A DNA stretch of 17,214 nt, taken from assembly GCA_031254715.1 (NCBI GenBank), contig JAIRTY010000025.1:1-17214 (forward strand), given 5' to 3'. The position numbers and the translations under genes are program-made. Of this stretch, positions 14,005 through 17,214 are shown piece by piece. The notes beneath the pieces were generated by a model. It ran no database searches. It was not told where the DNA came from and saw nothing but the letters and a program-made list of their open reading frames with translations. Source of the DNA: Nocardiopsaceae bacterium (lineage in GTDB: Bacteria; Actinomycetota; Actinomycetes; Streptosporangiales; Streptosporangiaceae). Positions within the stretch are counted from its first letter, which is position 1, and the number at the start of each line of letters is the position of its first letter.

Positions 14005-15642
14005 GCCGCCCGGTCTCTGTGTGGGGCCGGGATCGGGGCGGATGCTGGCTTCCGCCGGCCGGCCACCGGCGGCGGCCGGCTCGGCGGCCGCGGCCTTGGG
14101 CGGGGCCTGCGGCTGCGAGTCCCCGCCGCCGGTGCGCGCCAGCGGGCCGCGCCGGAACAGCAGCCCGCAGATCACCGACCCGCCCGCGAAGATGGCGGCC
14201 GTCCACCAGAAGCCCACCGTGTAGCCGTGCACGAGCGACGACTGGACCAGGGCCGGGGCAGGATGCCCGCCGATCACGGTGCGGGGATTCAGGTGCGCGG
14301 CCAGGTAGCTGGCGGTGGCCGAGGCGACCACGGTGTTCAGCAGCGCGGTGCCGGTGGAGCCGCCGAGCTGCTGCCCGACGTTGACGGTCGCCGAGGCGAC
14401 GCCCGCGTCGGAGAGCGCGGTTCCGAACGTGCCGGTGTTCACCGATGGCGCGATCGTCAGGCCCAGCCCGACCGCGGTGATCAGCAGCGGTCCCAGGACG
14501 CCGCCCGCGTAGCTGGAATGGACGCCGATCCTGGTCAGCCACACCATCCCCGCGGCCGCGATCAGCAGGCCGAACCCCACCAGCGGCTTGGGCCCGGTCC
14601 GCGGCATCAGCACGATCTGACTGACGTTGGCGAACACCATCAGGGTGGCGACCATCGGCAGGAACGCGAAGCCGGTGACCACCGGCGAGAAGCCGAGCGT
14701 GTTCTGCAGGTAATAGGTGAGGAACAGGAAGATCCCGAACATGCCCGCGCTGGCGGTCAGCATCCCGAGGTAGGCGGCGCCGCGGTTGCGGTCGAGGACG
14801 ACCCGGGGCGGGAGCAGCGGCGCCGGCGCCCGGCCCTGCCAGCCGGCGAACGCGGCGAGCAGCACGACCCCGGCGGCCAGGAAGCCGTAGGTGGACGGCG
14901 TGTGCCAGTTGTGGGTCGCAGCATTGGCGAACCCGTACACCAGGCAGAACATGGCCCCGGACACGAGCACGGCGCCGGGCAGGTCCAGCCGCCCGCCGGC
15001 GCGGGACGGCTCCCTGCGCAGCAGCAACGCGGCCCCGGCGAGCGCGAGCCCGGCGAAGAACAGATTCACGTACAGGGTCCACCGCCAGGACAGGTACGAG
15101 GTCAGCGCGCCGCCGAGCAGCAGCCCGATCGCGCCGCCCGCGCCCGCGATGGCGCCGAACACGCCGAACGCCTTTCCCCGGTCCCGCGGGTCGGAGAAGT
15201 TGACCGTGAGGATGGACAGCGCCGACGGCGCCATCACCGCGGCGAACGCGCCCTGGCAGGCCCGCGCGGCCACCAGCATCCCCAGGCTGGTGGCCGCGCC
15301 GCCTACCGCGGACGCGGCGGCGAAGCCGGCCAGCCCGGCCATGAACGTCACCTTGCGGCCGAGCAGGTCAGCGAGCCTGCCGCCGAGCAGCAGCAGGCTG
15401 CCGAACGCCAGCGCGTAGGCGCTGACCACCCACTGCCGGTCCACGGTCGAGAAGTGCAGCGCCCGCTGCGCGGAGGGCAGCGCGATGTTCACCACCGTGA
15501 CGTCCAGCACGATCATGAGCTGGGCGAGGCCGACGACGGCCAGCACCAGCCAGCGGCGGTTGCCGGGCGCGCCGCCGCCGGAGGGCTGCTGCAGGCCGGA
15601 GACGGTTACGGGAGTCGTGTCACCAGGAGGGTTCGCTGACAT
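13984..15642 (-). CDS. MFS multidrug exporter, DHA2 (EmrB/QacA) family
   Basis: 552 residues from ATG 15642 (MSANPPGDTT); the open frame beyond it covers the operator and has no family sequence. Proton-driven 14-helix exporter of the DHA2 family. The first helix has the family Asp in IVLDVTVVNIALP (Asp47), followed by motif A (GGRLADLLGRK, 87-97) and a Gly-rich motif-C region (GAIAGAGGAIGLLLGG). Hydrophobic segments continue to about residue 505. The last 45 residues are a Pro/Ala/Gly-rich cytoplasmic tail, and its final codons double as the promoter of the toxin-antitoxin operon 15 bases downstream. It is divergent from a TetR gene with a palindrome between, the usual drug-induced repressor pair. 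The substrate is unknown. Confidence 0.92.
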   Translation of the reverse strand: MSANPPGDTTPVTVSGLQQPSGGGAPGNRRWLVLAVVGLAQLMIVLDVTVVNIALPSAQRALHFSTVDRQWVVSAYALAFGSLLLLGGRLADLLGRKVTFMAGLAGFAAASAVGGAATSLGMLVAARACQGAFAAVMAPSALSILTVNFSDPRDRGKAFGVFGAIAGAGGAIGLLLGGALTSYLSWRWTLYVNLFFAGLALAGAALLLRREPSRAGGRLDLPGAVLVSGAMFCLVYGFANAATHNWHTPSTYGFLAAGVVLLAAFAGWQGRAPAPLLPPRVVLDRNRGAAYLGMLTASAGMFGIFLFLTYYLQNTLGFSPVVTGFAFLPMVATLMVFANVSQIVLMPRTGPKPLVGFGLLIAAAGMVWLTRIGVHSSYAGGVLGPLLITAVGLGLTIAPSVNTGTFGTALSDAGVASATVNVGQQLGGSTGTALLNTVVASATASYLAAHLNPRTVIGGHPAPALVQSSLVHGYTVGFWWTAAIFAGGSVICGLLFRRGPLARTGGGDSQPQAPPKAAAAEPAAAGGRPAEASIRPDPGPTQRPGGLTIRIS

Positions 15643-15695
15643 GGCAGACCAATCTGGAGATAAATCCTCCGCTTCAGGTTTTCCAGGGTAGCATA

Positions 15696-15716
15696 AGCGG
15701 AGAAGTTGTCTCCGCT
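15696..15716. promoter_or_regulatory. TetR operator between the divergent exporter and regulator genes
   Basis: Perfect 8-bp arms AGCGGAGA and TCTCCGCT with a 5-base spacer. A further half-site, TCCGCTT, lies at 15668-15674. GCGGAG-type palindromes are, from general knowledge, common operators for TetR repressors of efflux genes. The site lies 54 bases before the exporter start and 39 before the TetR start, so one dimer could control both. Confidence 0.78.
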
Positions 15717-15754
15717 CAGCCCGTGACCGGCATAACCGTGAGGTCGGATACCCG

Positions 15755-16471
15755 ATGCAGCCCAGCGCCGACGTTCCGGGGACAACGGACACCGCGCGGC
15801 CGCTGCGGCGGGATGCGGAGCGGAACCGGCAGCGCATCCTGCAGGCGGCCGCCGAGGTGTTCACCACCCGCGGCTTCGGCGCCACGCTGGACGACATCGC
15901 CCGCCATGCCGGGGTCGGGATAGGCACGGTCTACCGGCGCTTCCCCAATAAGGACGCGCTGGTCGAGGCGCTGTTCGTGGAACGGATCGAGGGAATCGTG
16001 GCGGCCGCCGAGCGTGCCTGCGACGACCCGGACCCGTGGGCCGGGCTGGTCTCCTTCCTGGAGCACGTGACGGCGGCGATGGCCGGCGATCTCGGCCTGC
16101 GGCAGCTGCTCATGTTCGCGACCTACGGCCGGGTGCGCGCCGCCTATGCCAGGGAACGGCTGCGGCCGATCGTCACCCGGCTGGTCCGCCGCGCCCAGCA
16201 GCAGGGACTCCTGCGCGCCGACGTGCGCCCCACCGACCTGCCGTTCATCAGCTTCATGCTGGCCACGGCCGCCGAGTACGCGGGGGAGGCCCGGCCCGAG
16301 ATCTGGCGCCGCTACCTCGGCCTGATCACCGACGGCCTCCGCCCCGCCCGCGACGGCACGTCCCCGCTGCCGGTGCCCGCGCTCAGCCCGCACGAGATGG
16401 AGGCCACCATCCAGGCGTCGGCCGGCACGCGGCGGCCCGCCCCGCCGCGGGCGCCAGCCCGTGGCCGGTGA
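15755..16471 (+). CDS. TetR/AcrR family repressor of the divergent exporter
   Basis: A 238-residue TetR protein. The HTH is at about residues 22-70: RNRQRILQAAAEVFTTRG, then LDDIARHAGVGIGTVYRRFPNKDALVEALF. The C-terminal domain (AGLVSFLEHVTAAMAGD, RQLLMFATYGRV, then RLVRRAQQQGLLRADV and DLPFISFMLATA) is of the SbtR-like TetR type with a binding pocket for hydrophobic ligands. A 35-residue Pro/Ala-rich tail ends the protein. ATG 15755 has GAGG about 12 bases upstream. It probably releases the shared operator on binding a drug carried by the exporter. Its stop lies 3 bases from the stop of the convergent VOC gene. Confidence 0.92.
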   Translation: MQPSADVPGTTDTARPLRRDAERNRQRILQAAAEVFTTRGFGATLDDIARHAGVGIGTVYRRFPNKDALVEALFVERIEGIVAAAERACDDPDPWAGLVSFLEHVTAAMAGDLGLRQLLMFATYGRVRAAYARERLRPIVTRLVRRAQQQGLLRADVRPTDLPFISFMLATAAEYAGEARPEIWRRYLGLITDGLRPARDGTSPLPVPALSPHEMEATIQASAGTRRPAPPRAPARGR

Positions 16472-16474
16472 CGC

Positions 16475-16951
16475 TTACCCGGCGTGCGCCCGCTCCAGCG
16501 CGGCCAGGTCGAGCTTGACCATCGAGAGCATCGCCTCGGCAGTGCGCCGGGCCTTCTCCGGGTCCGGGTCGCTCATCATGCCGGGCAGCGCCGACGGGAT
16601 CACCTGCCACGAAACCCCGTACTTGTCGGTCACCCAGCCGCAGGCGACCTGCTGGCCGCCAGCGGACAGCCGGTCCCAGTAGTAGTCAAGCTCGGCCTGG
16701 TCGTCGCAGTACACCTGGAAGGAGATGGCCGGGCTGAAGGTGTACTGCGGGCCGCCGTTGAGGGCCATGAACTTTTGCCCGTTGAGCTCGAACTCGACCG
16801 TCATGACCGATCCGGCCGGGCCGGGGCCCGCGTCGCTGTAGCGGCTGACCCGGCCGGGCCGGGAGTCCTTGAAGATGCTGAGGTAGAAGTTCGCAGCCTC
16901 TTCGCCCTGGGTGTCGAACCACAGGCAGGTAATGAACGGATTGCTGCTCAT
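16475..16951 (-). CDS. PhnB-like VOC (glyoxalase-fold) family protein
   Basis: 158 residues from ATG 16951, preceded by GAGGAGG 5 bases upstream. The sequence ITCLWFDTQGEEAANFYLSIF, FELNGQKFMALNGGP, ISFQVYCDDQAELDYYWDRL and CGWVTDKYGVSWQVIP is the PhnB/'3-demethylubiquinone 3-methyltransferase-like' branch of the vicinal-oxygen-chelate superfamily. The old methyltransferase name is misleading: no methyltransferase fold is present. Function is unknown. It is divergent from a YCII-family gene. Such VOC and YCII genes are often found near ECF sigma factors in actinobacteria, so a shared stress regulon is plausible. Confidence 0.9.
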   Translation of the reverse strand: MSSNPFITCLWFDTQGEEAANFYLSIFKDSRPGRVSRYSDAGPGPAGSVMTVEFELNGQKFMALNGGPQYTFSPAISFQVYCDDQAELDYYWDRLSAGGQQVACGWVTDKYGVSWQVIPSALPGMMSDPDPEKARRTAEAMLSMVKLDLAALERAHAG

Positions 16952-16974
16952 CGAGCCTCCTCAGCTGGCGTCAG

Positions 16975-16991
16975 CGTCTGCAGGGCAGACG
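16975..16991 (-). promoter_or_regulatory. Small perfect palindrome upstream of the VOC gene
   Basis: The arms CGTCTGC and GCAGACG with a 3-base spacer lie 24-40 bases before the VOC start. It could be an operator or a 5' leader hairpin; no matching regulator is seen. Confidence 0.35.
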
Positions 16992-17050
16992 TTACGGGGA
17001 CCGCGAACTCATCGGCGGCCCCCACCGGCGGGAAGCCGGCAGCACCGTGG

Positions 17051-17076
17051 TGTCGATCCGGCGGGCCCCCGTTCGT
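17051..17076 (+). promoter_or_regulatory. ECF-sigma-type promoter for the YCII gene
   Basis: TGTCGA (17051-17056) is followed after 13 bases by CGTTCG (17070-17075) and after 17 bases by CGTG (17074-17077). The -35 hexamer is what I recall for ECF42-group sigma factors, which are linked to YCII/DGPF genes. The predicted start is about 45-50 bases before the ATG at 17132. The match is by eye and from memory. Confidence 0.5.
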
Positions 17077-17131
17077 GTAGGGGGTGAGAGCCGCCGGGGC
17101 CCGGCGGTAACGTTCGGGAAGGGGTTTTCCG

Positions 17132-17214
17132 ATGACCAAATACCTGCTCAGCGTGTACCAGCCCACCGCCGCCGAGCCGCCGCCGCCCGACGTCCTCGAC
17201 AAGATCATGCAGGA
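17132..17214 (+). CDS. YCII/DGPF-family protein, N-terminal part (cut by window end)
   Basis: Twenty-seven codons are visible, from ATG 17132 to the window edge, reading MTKYLLSVYQ followed by a Pro-rich stretch and DVLDKIMQ. GGGAAGGGG lies 7 bases upstream of the start. M-x-K-Y-L-L-x-V-Y is the usual first strand of YCII-related (DGPF) proteins, small ferredoxin-like-fold proteins of unknown function of about 110-140 residues. In many actinobacteria such genes stand next to an ECF42-type sigma factor gene, which could follow beyond this window. Confidence 0.75.
   Translation, partial: MTKYLLSVYQPTAAEPPPPDVLDKIMQ

Noticed and set aside
13822..15639. 605-codon plus-strand open frame
   Set aside because: Antisense to the MFS exporter; Gly/Arg/Gln-rich and without any recognisable fold.
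1..17214. CRISPR arrays, tRNA or rRNA genes, insertion sequences, phage genes
   Set aside because: No regularly spaced repeats, cloverleaf sequences, transposase motifs or phage structural genes were found on reading both strands.

Overview
The window is high-GC, actinomycete-like chromosomal DNA. Signs are codons with G or C in third position, Shine-Dalgarno purine runs, GTG starts, a furA-katG pair, a LAL-type LuxR remnant, an EgtE-like enzyme, and many TetR and OmpR-type regulators. I cannot place it below phylum or class level. The first 334 bases do not belong: they are about 40% GC (counted by eye), have no convincing gene, and join abruptly to the middle of a prolyl-tRNA synthetase gene. 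This is most simply an assembly or library chimera.

Layout. 335-742: the last 135 codons of a eukaryote/archaeal-type ProRS, whose stop codon interlocks with that of a convergent TetR regulator (739-1398). 1503-2534: a conserved actinobacterial TIM-barrel-like protein, divergent from the TetR gene. 2573-5211: furA-katG with a leaderless-looking promoter, closed by a 14-bp perfect hairpin. 5263-6891: a secreted type-B carboxylesterase behind a 9-bp-arm palindrome. 7025-7523: two regulator remnants on the minus strand, the C-terminal HTH of a LuxR/LAL protein and the N-terminal HTH of a WYL-type regulator. They face a transglutaminase-fold protein (7588-8478) across an 11-bp-arm palindrome. 8544-11571 (minus): response regulator, sensor kinase and a membrane-anchored DUF5666-like protein. 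A 26-base direct-repeat element occurs both before the response regulator gene and before the DUF5666-like gene. 11691-12836: EgtE-like PLP enzyme. 12869-13968 (minus): a HEPN toxin and MNT antitoxin module in which the antitoxin carries an N-terminal winged helix. It is driven by a near-consensus leaderless promoter embedded in the 3' end of the upstream efflux gene. 13984-15642 (minus): 14-TM-type MFS drug exporter, divergent from its likely TetR repressor (15755-16471) with a GCGGAG-type operator between them. 16475-16951 (minus): PhnB-like VOC protein. 17132-end: start of a YCII/DGPF-family gene behind an ECF-like promoter.

Functionally the window is a string of small self-regulated units: peroxide defence, envelope sensing, drug efflux, toxin-antitoxin and probable ECF-controlled stress genes. 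It is not one pathway. The parts that most repay a second look are the HTH-MNT/HEPN module with its compact promoter-operator, the duplicated response-regulator box, and the apparent deletion scar that leaves a WYL HTH with its operator intact.
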